From assembly GCF_001721045.1 (NCBI RefSeq), contig NZ_MDER01000035.1:1-64000 (forward strand): a stretch of DNA of 64,000 nt, in the 5' to 3' direction. The translations under genes were made by a program, and so were the position numbers. Positions 53,289-63,775 of the stretch are shown here, piece after piece (position 1 is the stretch's first letter; each line of letters opens with the position of its first letter). Source of the DNA: Paenibacillus nuruki (lineage in GTDB: Bacteria; Bacillota; Bacilli; Paenibacillales; Paenibacillaceae). Below the pieces are notes generated by a model. It did not search any database. It was not told the origin of the DNA and saw nothing but the letters and a program-made list of their open reading frames with translations.

Positions 53289-55397
53289 TTAAGATTGTGT
53301 TTTAGCTGTTCCTTCAGCAACAAGTACTGCTTTGCGAGAAAGATTTACACGACCTTGATTATCAATTTCTGTTACTTTAACCGTAATCGAATCACCGATA
53401 GCAATAACATCTTCTACGTTAGCTACACGCTCTGTAGAAAGTTGAGAAATGTGTACCAGTCCATCTTTACCTGGGATAATTTCTACAAATGCACCGAATT
53501 TCTCAATACGTTTTACTTTACCTAAATACGTTTCGCCAACTTTCACTTCACGTACTAAGTTTTCGATCATCGTTTGAGCTTGTTTGATCATCGCTTCATC
53601 CGAAGAACCGATAAATACGCGACCATCTTGCTCGATATCAATTTTTACGCCAGTCTCATCAATAATTTTGTTGATGATTTTACCACCCGGTCCGATTACA
53701 TCGCGGATTTTGTCTGGATTGATATTGATAATCATAATTTTCGGAGCATATGCAGAAAGGCTTGTTCTTGGCGTTTGAATGATTTCCATCATTTTGCTAA
53801 GAATAAACAAACGTCCTTCACGTGCTTGTGACAATGCATCCGATAAAATTTGACGGCTGATTCCATCAATTTTGATATCCATTTGAATAGCTGTTACACC
53901 TTCAGCCGTACCTGCTACTTTAAAGTCCATATCTCCTAAATGATCTTCCATACCTTGGATATCACTTAGAATCGATACATGCTCTTGATCTTTAATAAGA
54001 CCCATTGCAATACCGGCTACAGGAGCTTTAATTGGTACACCCGCATCCATCATCGCAAGCGTACTTGCACAGATACTTGCTTGTGAAGTTGAACCATTAG
54101 ATTCCAATACTTCAGATACTAGACGAATCGTATATGGGAATTCTTTTTCAGAAGGAATAACTTTCATCAATGCACGTTCGCCTAGAGCACCGTGACCGAT
54201 TTCACGACGACCTGGTGGACGAAGTGGACGAGCTTCACCTACGCTAAATGGAGGGAAGTTGTAATGATGCATAAAGCGTTTAGAAGATTCTGGTGCGATA
54301 CCATCCAAGATTTGTCCGTCTCCAAGTGCACCCAATGTACAAATGCTCAATGCTTGAGTTTGTCCACGAGTAAACAATCCAGATCCGTGAGTTCTTGGTA
54401 GTAAGTTCACATCACATTCAATCGCACGAATTTCAGCTAAACCACGACCATCTGGACGTACTTTTTCATGAGTAATCAGACGACGTACTTCTTCTTTTAC
54501 GATATCATGCAATATTTCTTTAACATCCTTCATGAGGTCAGGAGTCTCTATGTACTTCTCCTCAAAAAAGGCTACAGCTTCATCATTAACTACATCAATA
54601 GCATCTTGACGAGCTTGTTTCTCAGCCACACGTACAGCGTCAACCAAACGAGCTTGAGCATATTCACGTACTGCTGCATTCACATCACTGTCCACCGTAT
54701 GAAGTTTAACTTCCATTTTAGGTTTACCGGCTTTGCTTACAAGTTCTTCAATCGCTGCTACGATATGTTGAATTTCGTCATGACCAAACATGATCGCTTC
54801 TAACATAACGTCTTCAGGCATTTCGTTCGCTTCTGCTTCAACCATCATGATCGCTTCTCTTGTTCCTGCAACCACAAGATAAAGATCACTTACTTCTTGT
54901 TGAGCTACTGTTGGGTTCACAATAAACTGACCGTCGATGCGTCCAACTGCTACGCTACCTACAGGACCGTTAAAAGGAACATCAGAAATGCTCAATGCTG
55001 CTGAAGTACCGATCATTGCTGCAATTTGAGGCTCACAATCTTGCTCAACGCTCATAACAAGATTCGCAATCTGAATATCATTACGGAAACCTTCAGGGAA
55101 TAACGGACGAATAGGACGGTCTGTCAAACGGCTTGCCAAGATTGCTTTCTCGCTTGGACGACCTTCACGTTTGATAAATCCGCCTGGAATTTTACCTACT
55201 GCATATAATTTTTCTTCGTAGTTTACGGTAAGTGGGAAAAAGTCTAAGTCTTTAGGACCTGATGATGCCGTTACTGTACATAGAACTGCTGTATCACCGT
55301 AACGTACCATAACTGCTGCATTTGCTTGTTTAGCTAAACGACCTGTTTCAAATGTCAGCGTTCTTCCTCCGAGCTGCATTTCAACTCGCTGTTCCAT
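53289..55397 (-). CDS. pnp: Polynucleotide phosphorylase
   Basis: 702 residues. Phosphorolytic 3'-5' exoribonuclease. Two RNase PH domains (about 10-225 and 310-540) flank a helical domain, followed by KH (about 555-615; [20 protein letters not shown]) and S1 (about 622-690; [29 protein letters not shown]) domains. AAGGAGG precedes ATG 55397. Preceded by a leader hairpin and by the rpsO terminator. Confidence 0.97.
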   Translation of the reverse strand: MEQRVEMQLGGRTLTFETGRLAKQANAAVMVRYGDTAVLCTVTASSGPKDLDFFPLTVNYEEKLYAVGKIPGGFIKREGRPSEKAILASRLTDRPIRPLFPEGFRNDIQIANLVMSVEQDCEPQIAAMIGTSAALSISDVPFNGPVGSVAVGRIDGQFIVNPTVAQQEVSDLYLVVAGTREAIMMVEAEANEMPEDVMLEAIMFGHDEIQHIVAAIEELVSKAGKPKMEVKLHTVDSDVNAAVREYAQARLVDAVRVAEKQARQDAIDVVNDEAVAFFEEKYIETPDLMKDVKEILHDIVKEEVRRLITHEKVRPDGRGLAEIRAIECDVNLLPRTHGSGLFTRGQTQALSICTLGALGDGQILDGIAPESSKRFMHHYNFPPFSVGEARPLRPPGRREIGHGALGERALMKVIPSEKEFPYTIRLVSEVLESNGSTSQASICASTLAMMDAGVPIKAPVAGIAMGLIKDQEHVSILSDIQGMEDHLGDMDFKVAGTAEGVTAIQMDIKIDGISRQILSDALSQAREGRLFILSKMMEIIQTPRTSLSAYAPKIMIININPDKIRDVIGPGGKIINKIIDETGVKIDIEQDGRVFIGSSDEAMIKQAQTMIENLVREVKVGETYLGKVKRIEKFGAFVEIIPGKDGLVHISQLSTERVANVEDVIAIGDSITVKVTEIDNQGRVNLSRKAVLVAEGTAKTQS

Positions 55398-55441
55398 GAA
55401 ATTCCTCCTTTTTTAAGTCCATTATTTGTATTCTATAAAAA

Positions 55442-55474
55442 GGTGATGATTCCCTGCTTCAAGGAAATCTCACC
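55442..55474 (-). promoter_or_regulatory. Stem-loop in the pnp leader
   Basis: Minus strand GGTGAGATTTCC pairs with GGGAATCATCACC (about 11 bp with small internal asymmetry), 45 nt before the pnp start codon. pnp leaders in other bacteria carry a stem cut by an RNase III-type enzyme for autocontrol; this could be equivalent, but that is inference. Confidence 0.4.
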
Positions 55475-55533
55475 GCTAGACTTTATGCTTATATGATCAC
55501 TAATAAGTATAAAAATTGCAAAAATACCTCTAC

Positions 55534-55603
55534 TTACAAAAAGCAACCCGGCCGTCACCGTCGGCTCCGAAAAGACCATACGGCTGAACAACCAGGCTGC
55601 TTT
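55534..55603 (-). terminator. Terminator after rpsO
   Basis: AAAGCAGCCTGG pairs with CCGGGTTGCTTT (12 bp, two wobbles), with an inner CCGT / ACGG stem, then five T on the minus strand. Confidence 0.82.
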
Positions 55604-55620
55604 GGACATACTTTTTAATT

Positions 55621-55890
55621 TTAGCGACGAAGACCTAATTTTTCGATCAATGCACTATAACGTTTAACGTCAGTCTTTTTGATGTAAGCCAAAAGCTTAC
55701 GACGTTGACCAACCATTTTCAACAATCCACGACGGGAATGATGATCCTTCTTGTGAGCACGAAAATGCGTTTGCAGATTCAAAATGTTCTCAGTAAGGAT
55801 AGCGACTTGCACCTCAACAGATCCTGTATCGGATTCGTGAGTTCTGTGCTCTTCGATCAATTGGTGCTTGCGTTCTTGTGTTAATGCCAT
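55621..55890 (-). CDS. rpsO: 30S ribosomal protein S15
   Basis: 89 residues, the usual S15 length. [30 protein letters not shown] at the N terminus and [23 protein letters not shown] are the rRNA-binding signatures. AGGAGG 9 nt before ATG 55890 decides the start over GTG 55899. It has its own promoter and a structured leader, and is separated from pnp by a terminator. Confidence 0.97.
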   Translation of the reverse strand: MALTQERKHQLIEEHRTHESDTGSVEVQVAILTENILNLQTHFRAHKKDHHSRRGLLKMVGQRRKLLAYIKKTDVKRYSALIEKLGLRR

Positions 55891-55980
55891 CCTATTCACC
55901 TCCTAATAGTGTAATTCATAATAACCGTTAGCCTCGTTATCGACGGTGAGATCGTATAACCAAGCCAAGGTTTTGAAGAC

Positions 55981-56000
55981 TGTCATTTATTAGAATGACA
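55981..56000 (-). promoter_or_regulatory. Hairpin in the rpsO leader (possible S15 autoregulation)
   Basis: TGTCATT..AATGACA (7-bp perfect stem) begins about 3 nt into the predicted transcript. Further stems (GTTAT / ATAAC, ACCGT / ACGGT, about 55915-55955) follow before the ribosome site. S15 is known to repress its own translation through leader structures in several phyla; I cannot confirm which type this is. Confidence 0.4.
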
Positions 56001-56009
56001 ACGTTGATT

Positions 56010-56039
56010 AGTATAGCATAAGTCGATATTAAATATCAA
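56010..56039 (-). promoter_or_regulatory. SigA promoter of rpsO
   Basis: TTGATA (56034-56039), 18-nt spacer, TATACT (56010-56015) with an extended TGC. It lies just after the ribF stop codon and overlaps its end. Confidence 0.7.
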
Positions 56040-56047
56040 CGGTATTC

Positions 56048-57004
56048 TTATGATTCATAATCAAGATTCGATAATAATAAACGTGCACCGTCTGCATCTT
56101 TACGAATTTGAGTAACTAACTCTTCAATTCCGCTGAACTTCTGCTCGGGACGAATATAATCTATTAATTCCACAGCTAGATGCTGTCCATAGAGATCGCC
56201 TTGAAAATCAAGAATATGAGCTTCGAAACTAGGTCGTGTCTCTCCTGTTTGGAACGTAGGCTTGTATCCGATATTCATAACACCAGCACGCCAAGCCCCT
56301 TCAGCAAGTACACGAACTGCATATACTCCAGAAGACGGCACTACATAATTTCCATCCAGTTCTAGATTAGCGGTCGGGAATCCAATCGTACGTCCACGCT
56401 TATCACCATCGACCACTTTACCACGAATCTGGTAAGGACGACCTAATAGCTTATACGCATGAGCGACATTGCCTTCTCGCAAAGCACCACGAATAGCCGA
56501 ACTGCTTACTTTGTTTCCTTCTAATAAAAAAGCAGGAACTGTTTCTACAGACAATACATTTTCACCCAATGTACGTAGTAGATCTGGATTCCCTTCGCCT
56601 TTGTATCCAAAATGGAAATCAAAGCCGACCACTACTGTATGAACTTGTAATGGGCATAACATTTGTTCATAAAATTGCTGTGGTGTGACCTGTGAAAAAG
56701 CATGATTGAATTCAGCGATATATAATGTATCTACACCCATCGCACGCAACAATTCTTCCTTCATTGCAAGCGGTGTAAGATAACCTTCATAATCGCCTTT
56801 TCCCATCACTTCTTTGGGATGAGGATTGAAAGTCATCACAGAAGCAGGAACACCCAGTCGTCTAGCTAGACGAATACCGTGATCAATCACACTTGCATGT
56901 CCAAGATGAAGCCCATCAAACTGTCCAATCACAAGTACTTGTGGTTTGGAAGCATGTTTAACTACATCTTCAGGCCATGGATAAGATAAATGTACTGTAT
57001 TCAT
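56048..57004 (-). CDS. ribF: Bifunctional riboflavin kinase / FAD synthetase
   Basis: 318 residues (RibC in Bacillus naming). N-terminal FAD synthetase nucleotidyltransferase domain (VLVIGQFDGLHLGHASVI, about 23-40; VSSSAIRGALREGN) and C-terminal riboflavin kinase domain (GKVVDGDKRGRTIGFPTANLE, about 195-215). AGGTGAT precedes ATG 57004. Starts 34 nt after truB. Confidence 0.94.
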   Translation of the reverse strand: MNTVHLSYPWPEDVVKHASKPQVLVIGQFDGLHLGHASVIDHGIRLARRLGVPASVMTFNPHPKEVMGKGDYEGYLTPLAMKEELLRAMGVDTLYIAEFNHAFSQVTPQQFYEQMLCPLQVHTVVVGFDFHFGYKGEGNPDLLRTLGENVLSVETVPAFLLEGNKVSSSAIRGALREGNVAHAYKLLGRPYQIRGKVVDGDKRGRTIGFPTANLELDGNYVVPSSGVYAVRVLAEGAWRAGVMNIGYKPTFQTGETRPSFEAHILDFQGDLYGQHLAVELIDYIRPEQKFSGIEELVTQIRKDADGARLLLSNLDYES

Positions 57005-57037
57005 TACGATATCACCTGCAATTCCACAATGGATTCG

Positions 57038-57976
57038 TTACGGTAAAAATACTTTAACAGGTACAATTTCTTGTGCGGGTTGTTCCAAACGGAAAATACC
57101 GATAAAAATCCCATCTGGTGCATACAATTTAAATACAGGTGACTCTATTGTCATATCAGCTAGAAGTTGTGATTCATCGTGTGGCTGAATCGCATCGATG
57201 CTGATACGTTTACCCTGTAGTGTATGCTTATATACCGAAGCATCTACTATATAAGAAGGTAGATTAGACATAGCTTGATCTGGCTTGATCAAATGTTGTT
57301 CTAATACGCCTTGCTCTACAGCTTCTGCAATTTGTTCAAATGTTACACATTGATCGAGTGAAATACCCGCTGATTGTGTGCGAACCAATTCAACCATCAC
57401 CGAAGGTACATGCAGAGCACGTCCAATGTCTACACAAAGCGTACGAATATAAGTTCCTTTTGAACATAATGCTCGGAAAGAAACTTCAGGATGATCCCCT
57501 GCTTTGAAATCAATGATTTCCAATTCATAGATCGTTACTTCTCGTGCTTTGCGTTCAATCGTTTTGCCTTCTCGTGCTAATTCATACAGACGTTTACCAT
57601 CTACTTTAATCGCAGAGTACATCGGGGGTACTTGAGAGATCGTTCCAATCATTTGCCCCAGTACATGACGTACTTGTTCTTCTGATACCTCTACTGTATC
57701 GATCTGCTCTGTAATCGTACCGGTCATATCTTCGGTATCTGTAGCTAATCCTAATCGAAGTGTAGCTACGTATTCTTTGGGCATTTCTTGCAAATATTCA
57801 ACAATTCGTGTTGAACGTCCCAGACATAATGGTAATACACCTGTTACGGCTGGATCAAGTGTACCGGTATGTCCTATTCTTTTCATGCTTACAAGACGCC
57901 GAACTTTGGCAACCACATCGTGAGAAGTGAAGCCCGCCGGTTTATGTACCGCAAGCACTCCATCAAATTCATTCAT
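57038..57976 (-). CDS. truB: tRNA pseudouridine55 synthase
   Basis: 312 residues. Makes pseudouridine 55 in the T loop. Catalytic Asp in RIGHTGTLDPAVTGVLPL (about 36-53), YSAIKVDGKRLYELAR, and the RTQSAGI region. ATG 57976 has AAGGAG 8 nt upstream and overlaps the nrnA stop (ATGA); the longer frame to 58042 lies inside nrnA. Confidence 0.96.
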   Translation of the reverse strand: MNEFDGVLAVHKPAGFTSHDVVAKVRRLVSMKRIGHTGTLDPAVTGVLPLCLGRSTRIVEYLQEMPKEYVATLRLGLATDTEDMTGTITEQIDTVEVSEEQVRHVLGQMIGTISQVPPMYSAIKVDGKRLYELAREGKTIERKAREVTIYELEIIDFKAGDHPEVSFRALCSKGTYIRTLCVDIGRALHVPSVMVELVRTQSAGISLDQCVTFEQIAEAVEQGVLEQHLIKPDQAMSNLPSYIVDASVYKHTLQGKRISIDAIQPHDESQLLADMTIESPVFKLYAPDGIFIGIFRLEQPAQEIVPVKVFLP

Positions 57977-58950
57977 AATGACTCCTTCACCTGCTGGATC
58001 ACCTGTGCTGTAACTTCTTCCAGAGTCCCTTCCAAACGGCAACCTGCAGCTTTAATATGACCTCCACCGCCAAAATGCTGAGCAACGGCTGCCACATTGA
58101 CTTTACCTGCAGAACGGAGACTTGCTTTAACAGCAGTATCATTAATTACCTTAAAAAAGATGCCCACTTCGACGCCTTGAATATTACGAGGATAGTTAAC
58201 AATACCTTCTAAGTCTTCATTATCGGCTCCAGCTATAATCATATGTTCAGGTGTAACATGGACATGAGCAATTTTGCCATCTTCACACATTTGTAATGTC
58301 GATAATGCCATCCCTAATACTTTCACTTGTGGTAAAGTCACTTCTTCTAGCAATGTTTCTGCTAAATCCGGTCCATTTACACCAAGATCCAATAATCGTG
58401 AAGCAATCTCCATTACTTTAGGAGAAGTACTGGAGTAACGGAATCCGCCTGTGTCTGTTAACAGACCCGTATAGATAGCTTCAGCCGCTTCTTTGGTCCA
58501 TTTCACATCAAAACATTCAATCCAGTCATATAAAATTTCAGCAGATGCAGCTGCATCTGCTTTGATCAGATTAACTTCGCCATAATTATCATTGGTCGGG
58601 TGATGATCAATATTTAAAATAGAAGCTGTATCACTCATCCAATGGCTAACTAAACCTACACGTTTGAAATCTGCACAATCTACACAAATAATATGTTGAT
58701 ATTGACGTTCACTACCATCCTCTTGTTGATCAATAATCTGATCAGATAAGGTTAGATAGTGCATTCTTTTGGGAATCGGTCCTTCATTCACCAGTGTGAA
58801 TTTTTTGCCTAGACAAGACAGAAGCCAGCCCACTACTACAGTGGAACTGACTGCGTCTCCGTCCGGCTGAACATGCGAAACCACTAGAAAATCATCGTGC
58901 TCCTCAATAAATGCTTTCGCATTCAGAAGCCCTTGTTCATAGGTCTGCAT
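57973..58950 (-). CDS. nrnA: NrnA, oligoribonuclease / pAp phosphatase (DHH-DHHA1)
   Basis: 325 residues. Degrades 2-5-nt RNA ends and pAp. DHH domain with SHVQPDGDAVSS (about 25-36), CVDCADFKR, NIDHHPTND (about 114-122) and DTGGFRYSS; DHHA1 domain ends with FGGGGHIKAAGC (about 292-303). It sits between rbfA and truB, where Bacillus subtilis has no such gene. It overlaps truB by 4 nt. Confidence 0.94.
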   Translation of the reverse strand: MQTYEQGLLNAKAFIEEHDDFLVVSHVQPDGDAVSSTVVVGWLLSCLGKKFTLVNEGPIPKRMHYLTLSDQIIDQQEDGSERQYQHIICVDCADFKRVGLVSHWMSDTASILNIDHHPTNDNYGEVNLIKADAAASAEILYDWIECFDVKWTKEAAEAIYTGLLTDTGGFRYSSTSPKVMEIASRLLDLGVNGPDLAETLLEEVTLPQVKVLGMALSTLQMCEDGKIAHVHVTPEHMIIAGADNEDLEGIVNYPRNIQGVEVGIFFKVINDTAVKASLRSAGKVNVAAVAQHFGGGGHIKAAGCRLEGTLEEVTAQVIQQVKESL

Positions 58951-59007
58951 CGCCGTCTCCTTTAAAGATCAAGCTATATGGCTTGATCCTTGTAAAAGTG
59001 ATTAAAA

Positions 59008-59364
59008 TTACTCGTTCGTTTCGTCTTTTTTGATCTCACCCAAAAGTTCTTCGATTCGACTACCATAAGCAATCGATTCGTCGATTTTGAAAATCAACTC
59101 TGGAGTGTGACGCAAACGGATACGTTTGCCCAATTCAGAACGAAGGAACCCTGTTGCTTTTTCGATACCTTTTACAGAATTCGCTTTTTGCTCTTCATCA
59201 CCCATCACACTAAGGTATACCTCAGCTTGTGATAGGTCATTAGTGACATCTACACCTGTTACCGTTACAAAACCGATACGTGGGTCTTTCATTTCACTTT
59301 GAATAAGCAAGCTTAATTCTTTTTTGATTTGTTCTCCGACTCTACCTGTTCGGATTTTAGCCAT
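59008..59364 (-). CDS. rbfA: Ribosome-binding factor A
   Basis: 118 residues, KH-like 30S maturation factor. [32 protein letters not shown] at the start and [25 protein letters not shown] are family hallmarks. 17 nt downstream of infB. The ylxP (DUF503) gene found between infB and rbfA in Bacillus is absent here. Confidence 0.96.
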   Translation of the reverse strand: MAKIRTGRVGEQIKKELSLLIQSEMKDPRIGFVTVTGVDVTNDLSQAEVYLSVMGDEEQKANSVKGIEKATGFLRSELGKRIRLRHTPELIFKIDESIAYGSRIEELLGEIKKDETNE

Positions 59365-59381
59365 GTTTTTTCACCTCGCAC

Positions 59382-61907
59382 TTAGCGCTCTACGGTTTCC
59401 ATTATGAATGCTTCGATAATGTCGCCTTCTTTGAGGTCATTGTAGCCATCTAATGTAATACCACATTCATACCCTTGAGCCACTTCTTTAGCATCGTCTT
59501 TGAAACGTTTAAGTGAATCTAATTTACCTTCAAAGATAACAATACCATCGCGGATCAGACGGCTTTCAGCAGCGCGGACCATTTTACCGGAAGTAACCAT
59601 ACATCCTGCAATAGCTCCAACTTTACTGATTTTGAATACGCTACGTACTTCAGCGTGACCAACAACAACTTCTTTATATTCTGGATCCAGCATGCCTTTC
59701 ATAGCTTGCTCGATTTCTTCAATAGCATTATAGATAACACGATGTAGACGGATATCTACTTTTTCTTGCTCAGCGGTTTGCGTTGCTTGACTATCTGGAC
59801 GAACGTTAAAACCAATAACGATCGCATTAGAAGCAGCAGCAAGGATAATATCAGAATCGTTAATCGCACCTACACCACGGTGGATAATTTTGACGCGAAC
59901 GCCTTCGACTTCGATTTTTTCCAATGAACCTTTAAGAGCTTCAACCGAGCCTTGAACGTCACCTTTGATGATCACGTTAAGGTCTTTGATTTCACCATCT
60001 TTGATATGTTGGAAAAGATCATCCAATGTTACACGAGTGTTAGCACCCAATTCAGACTGACGGTGTGTAATCGCACGTTTGTCAGCGATTGAACGAGCTT
60101 TACGCTCATCTTCAAACACCATGAATGGATCTCCCGCTAAAGGAACTTCAGTCAGACCTGTAATTTCTACTGGTGTAGAAGGGCCTGCTTCTTTAAGACG
60201 GCGACCTTTATCATTTACCATGGCACGGATACGTCCGAAGCAGTTACCTGCAACAAATGCGTCTCCGATTTTGAGTGTACCGTTTTGTACAAGAATACGT
60301 ACAACCGGACCGCGACCTTTATCTAGCTCTGCCTCGATAACCGCACCACGAGCACGTTTGTCAGGGTTTGCTTTATAGTCGTTCACTTCAGCAACCAACA
60401 AGATCATTTCAAGCAAGTCTTCAATACCTTCGCGTTGTTTTGCAGATACATTAACAAAGATTGTATCTCCGCCCCACTCTTCCGGTACCAATTCATACTC
60501 TGTTAACTCTTGTTTTACTTTATCAGGGTTCGCACCTGGTTTATCAATTTTGTTTACAGCAACAATAATAGGAAGACCCGCTGCTTTCGCATGGTTAATC
60601 GCTTCTACTGTCTGTGGCATAACGCCATCATCTGCTGCAACTACGATAATTGTAATATCTGTAACTTGTGCACCACGAGCACGCATAGCTGTAAACGCTT
60701 CGTGACCCGGTGTATCCAAGAAAGTAATTTTCTTTTTGTTGATTTCAACTTGATATGCACCGATATGCTGAGTGATACCACCAGCTTCGCCACCAGTTAC
60801 GTTCGTAGAACGGATAGCATCAAGCAATGTTGTTTTACCATGATCGACGTGACCCATGATCGTTACAACTGGAGGACGTGTGCTCAAATCAGCTTCATCA
60901 TCGACTTCTTCAACGGTTTCAAAACGATCATCTTCAACTGCGATTTTGATTTCAACTTCTACGCCATAGTCGCTAGCAAGCAACTGAATCGTATCCAAAT
61001 CAAGCTCTTGGTTAATCGTAGCCATTACGCCACTTGTGATCAACTTTTTGATAACTTCTGAAGCATCTTTATGAAGCAATTTAGCTGTTTCACCAACAGT
61101 CATTTCACCGCGAACGATGATTTTCTTAGGTGTATTATCAATCTTCTCACGAGGAGGTTGGTTGCTATATTGATTTTTACCGCGACCTTTACCACCACGT
61201 CCACTGTTACGGTTACTATTATTGTTGCTACCATAACGGTTACCACCGCCGCCACCGGAGCGATTGCCTCCGCCTTGACCGCCACCAGTACTGTTATTGC
61301 GTTTAGGACCAGCATTACTACTTCCAGTACCGCCACTAGCATTGCGGTTACCATTGCTACTTGTACTGCTGTTACCTGTAGGACCAGCGCTTCTTACTTG
61401 ACCTGAAGGCTGACGGTTCTGAGAACTGGATTGAGATGGCGGACGAGAAGCACTGCTTGGTTGGCGACTGCTTTGTCCTGATGTTGAAGATGTTCTAGAA
61501 CTGCTGTTGTTGCTTCCCGTACTTGGACGGTTACTTGATTGACTAGACGACGAGTTACTACGGTTACTGCTAGAGGAACCGTTTTGGGGTTTGTTATTCC
61601 CACTATTTGAGTTGTTCTGCGTTTTCGTATCCATACCTACCTGCTTTTCCTGTTGAATTTTTTCACGAGTACGATCCGCACTCGCGTTTTGGGTTGTTGA
61701 ATTGACATGCTTATCCGCAGCATTTGATTTGATATCTTTGAAAAACTTTTCCACTTTGGATACAGCATCATTTTCCATAACACTCATATGATTATTGACC
61801 GGTACATCCAGTCTTTTCAAGATCGTAATGATTTCCTTACTACTCATATTGAGAGATTTCGCATATTCATAAACTCTCAGTTTATCCTTCTGCTCCTGTG
61901 TGCTCAA
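59382..61907 (-). CDS. infB: Translation initiation factor IF-2
   Basis: 841 residues. IF2_N domain (about 10-57), a long Ser/Asn/Gly/Gln/Arg low-complexity region (about 70-255), second IF2_N (about 262-315), then the G domain with [17 protein letters not shown] and NKID, and the C-terminal IF2 domains. It delivers initiator tRNA to the ribosome. Start is TTG 61907 with GGAGG 9 nt upstream, inside the end of ylxQ (26-nt overlap), so translation is probably coupled. The low-complexity linker is unusually Ser/Asn-rich. Confidence 0.96.
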   Translation of the reverse strand: MSTQEQKDKLRVYEYAKSLNMSSKEIITILKRLDVPVNNHMSVMENDAVSKVEKFFKDIKSNAADKHVNSTTQNASADRTREKIQQEKQVGMDTKTQNNSNSGNNKPQNGSSSSNRSNSSSSQSSNRPSTGSNNSSSRTSSTSGQSSRQPSSASRPPSQSSSQNRQPSGQVRSAGPTGNSSTSSNGNRNASGGTGSSNAGPKRNNSTGGGQGGGNRSGGGGGNRYGSNNNSNRNSGRGGKGRGKNQYSNQPPREKIDNTPKKIIVRGEMTVGETAKLLHKDASEVIKKLITSGVMATINQELDLDTIQLLASDYGVEVEIKIAVEDDRFETVEEVDDEADLSTRPPVVTIMGHVDHGKTTLLDAIRSTNVTGGEAGGITQHIGAYQVEINKKKITFLDTPGHEAFTAMRARGAQVTDITIIVVAADDGVMPQTVEAINHAKAAGLPIIVAVNKIDKPGANPDKVKQELTEYELVPEEWGGDTIFVNVSAKQREGIEDLLEMILLVAEVNDYKANPDKRARGAVIEAELDKGRGPVVRILVQNGTLKIGDAFVAGNCFGRIRAMVNDKGRRLKEAGPSTPVEITGLTEVPLAGDPFMVFEDERKARSIADKRAITHRQSELGANTRVTLDDLFQHIKDGEIKDLNVIIKGDVQGSVEALKGSLEKIEVEGVRVKIIHRGVGAINDSDIILAAASNAIVIGFNVRPDSQATQTAEQEKVDIRLHRVIYNAIEEIEQAMKGMLDPEYKEVVVGHAEVRSVFKISKVGAIAGCMVTSGKMVRAAESRLIRDGIVIFEGKLDSLKRFKDDAKEVAQGYECGITLDGYNDLKEGDIIEAFIMETVER

Positions 61908-62223
61908 TATATTCCACCTCCGAGGAATTCCCCATTCGTTTGCGGAATAACTCTGCGAAACCCTTGTCTGTCAGAGCCAACACGACTCGTCCATCTCTAC
62001 CAATACTTGAGCCGAGCTGATCACGGTCATACCCGATAAGAAGCGGAATACTGTAACTTCCGCATTTATCACGGAATTTTTTCTGTGTATTATCTGAAGC
62101 ATCTCCAGCTAATACGACAAGGGTGGCTTCTTGAGAACGAATCGCTTTGAGAACCAATTCGTCTCCAGATAACACTTTGCCGGCTCGCATCGCAAGCCCG
62201 AGTAGGGATAGTTCGTTATTCAT
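61882..62223 (-). CDS. ylxQ: YlxQ, L7Ae-family RNA-binding protein
   Basis: 113 residues, L7Ae/L30e-like fold ([40 protein letters not shown]) that recognises kink-turn RNA. Overlaps ylxR by 8 nt upstream and infB by 26 nt downstream, a tightly packed unit. The C-terminal tail is acidic and variable. Confidence 0.92.
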   Translation of the reverse strand: MNNELSLLGLAMRAGKVLSGDELVLKAIRSQEATLVVLAGDASDNTQKKFRDKCGSYSIPLLIGYDRDQLGSSIGRDGRVVLALTDKGFAELFRKRMGNSSEVEYIEHTGAEG

Positions 62224-62530
62224 TAGCGCCTCTTTCCTGTACTGTGCAAAAATCGTTCTCTACACTGCTAAATTCATGGGCAAGCTGCTCATATATTTCC
62301 GCACTAACAGGCGCTTTGAGTGCACGATCAAACGCACGACTCTTTTGTGCCAAACGAAAACAGGCCATGTTGCCACAAATATACGCACCACGTCCCGATT
62401 TTTTACCGGTCAAATCCATTTCCACCTGATCGTCTGGCGTACGTACAATACGCACTAGACTTTTCTTAGGCATCATTTGCTGGCAAGCTACACATTTGCG
62501 CAGCGGTACTTTCTTGGTTTTTATCATCAT
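62216..62530 (-). CDS. ylxR: YlxR (RnpM), RNase P modulator
   Basis: 104 residues, DUF448. PLRKCVACQQMMPKKSLVRIVR and the GRGAYICGNMACFRLA motif are diagnostic. YlxR binds RNase P RNA in Bacillus subtilis and affects nucleoid and metabolic gene expression. GGGGGA precedes ATG 62530. It overlaps ylxQ by 8 nt. Confidence 0.93.
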   Translation of the reverse strand: MMIKTKKVPLRKCVACQQMMPKKSLVRIVRTPDDQVEMDLTGKKSGRGAYICGNMACFRLAQKSRAFDRALKAPVSAEIYEQLAHEFSSVENDFCTVQERGANE

Positions 62531-62643
62531 CTCATGTCCCCCTTCGAACTCCCCATATTGTTATCATAACATCAACATCCAAAGCGGCACCTGTCCCCTG
62601 CCATTTTGAGGGAAAGTCCTATCAGGCATACAAATGAAAATGT

Positions 62644-63741
62644 TTAGTCAACCGATATCGAATCTTGGTGCATTTCTTCGCTAGCTTCTTTTGGACGACC
62701 ATATTCTTCTTCTGCTTGTGTCTCGCTCTTAATATCAATTTTCCATCCTGTTAATTTGGCAGCAAGACGAGCATTTTGCCCTTTGATACCAATCGCCAGA
62801 GATAGTTGATAATCAGGAACGATTACGCGTGCCATTTTCTCATCTTCAAATACTTGAACTTCCAGTACTTTGGATGGGCTAAGAGCATTAGCAACATACT
62901 CTTCAACACTATCAGAATAACGAACAATGTCGATTTTTTCACCGCGAAGTTCACCAACGATCATCTGTACACGTATACCACGAGGACCCACACATGAACC
63001 AACTGGATCTACTTCTTCGTTGCGTGAGAACACAGCAATTTTAGAACGGAAGCCTGCTTCACGTGCTACAGAACGAATCTCAACCACACCATCGAAAATC
63101 TCAGGTACTTCAAGTTCGAACAGACGTTTAAGCAATCCTGGATGGGTGCGTGACAAAATGATCTGAGGACCTTTAGTTGTATTTTCCACTTTAGTGATAT
63201 AAGCCTTAATACGTTCATTCATTGTGAATTTCTCGTTAGGCATTAATTCAGTTAGAGGAAGTACAGCTTCGATCTTACCAAGATCCACATAAATATTACG
63301 TGCATCTTGACGTTGAACGATACCTGTTACGATATCTTCTTCTTTGTCGATAAAAGCATTGTAAATCAAACCACGTTCTGCTTCACGAATACGTTGAGTT
63401 ACGACTTGCTTCGCTGTTTGTGCAGCAATACGTCCAAAGTCACGCGGAGTCACTTCGATCTCAGCAACATCTTCCAACTGAAAGTTCGGGTTGATGTCGT
63501 GCGCAGATACTATAGAAATCTCTGTACGTGCATCCAAGACTTCTTCCACTACATTTTTACGTGCAAATACTTTGATAACTCCTGTATTGCGGTTCATATC
63601 AACACGTACATTTTGTGCTGCATTAAAATTACGCTTGTAACTGGAAATTAGGGCAGCCTCGATCGCTTCGAACACGATGTCTTTGCTGATTCCTCGTTCT
63701 CTTTCCAATTCGTTCATTGCTTCAATAAACTCCATACTCAT
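62644..63741 (-). CDS. nusA: Transcription termination/antitermination factor NusA
   Basis: 365 residues. N-terminal RNAP-binding domain (about 1-125), S1 (about 135-200; GIVQRQDARNIYVDLGKIEAVLP), two KH domains (DPVGSCVGPRGIRVQMI and LSLAIGIKGQNARLAAKLTGW). No C-terminal acidic repeats, as usual in Firmicutes. ATG 63741 with AAAGGGGG about 9-11 nt upstream is preferred; TTG 63750 is an alternative. 34 nt after rimP; ylxR follows after a 113-nt gap with no terminator. Confidence 0.95.
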   Translation of the reverse strand: MSMEFIEAMNELERERGISKDIVFEAIEAALISSYKRNFNAAQNVRVDMNRNTGVIKVFARKNVVEEVLDARTEISIVSAHDINPNFQLEDVAEIEVTPRDFGRIAAQTAKQVVTQRIREAERGLIYNAFIDKEEDIVTGIVQRQDARNIYVDLGKIEAVLPLTELMPNEKFTMNERIKAYITKVENTTKGPQIILSRTHPGLLKRLFELEVPEIFDGVVEIRSVAREAGFRSKIAVFSRNEEVDPVGSCVGPRGIRVQMIVGELRGEKIDIVRYSDSVEEYVANALSPSKVLEVQVFEDEKMARVIVPDYQLSLAIGIKGQNARLAAKLTGWKIDIKSETQAEEEYGRPKEASEEMHQDSISVD

Positions 63742-63775
63742 GTGCTTCAAGTTCCCCCTTTCAAAAAACTACCGT

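Noticed and set aside
61071-61406. Plus-strand Thr/Ala-rich ORF within infB
   Set aside because: A mirror of the low-complexity Ser/Asn/Gly linker of IF-2, not an independent gene.
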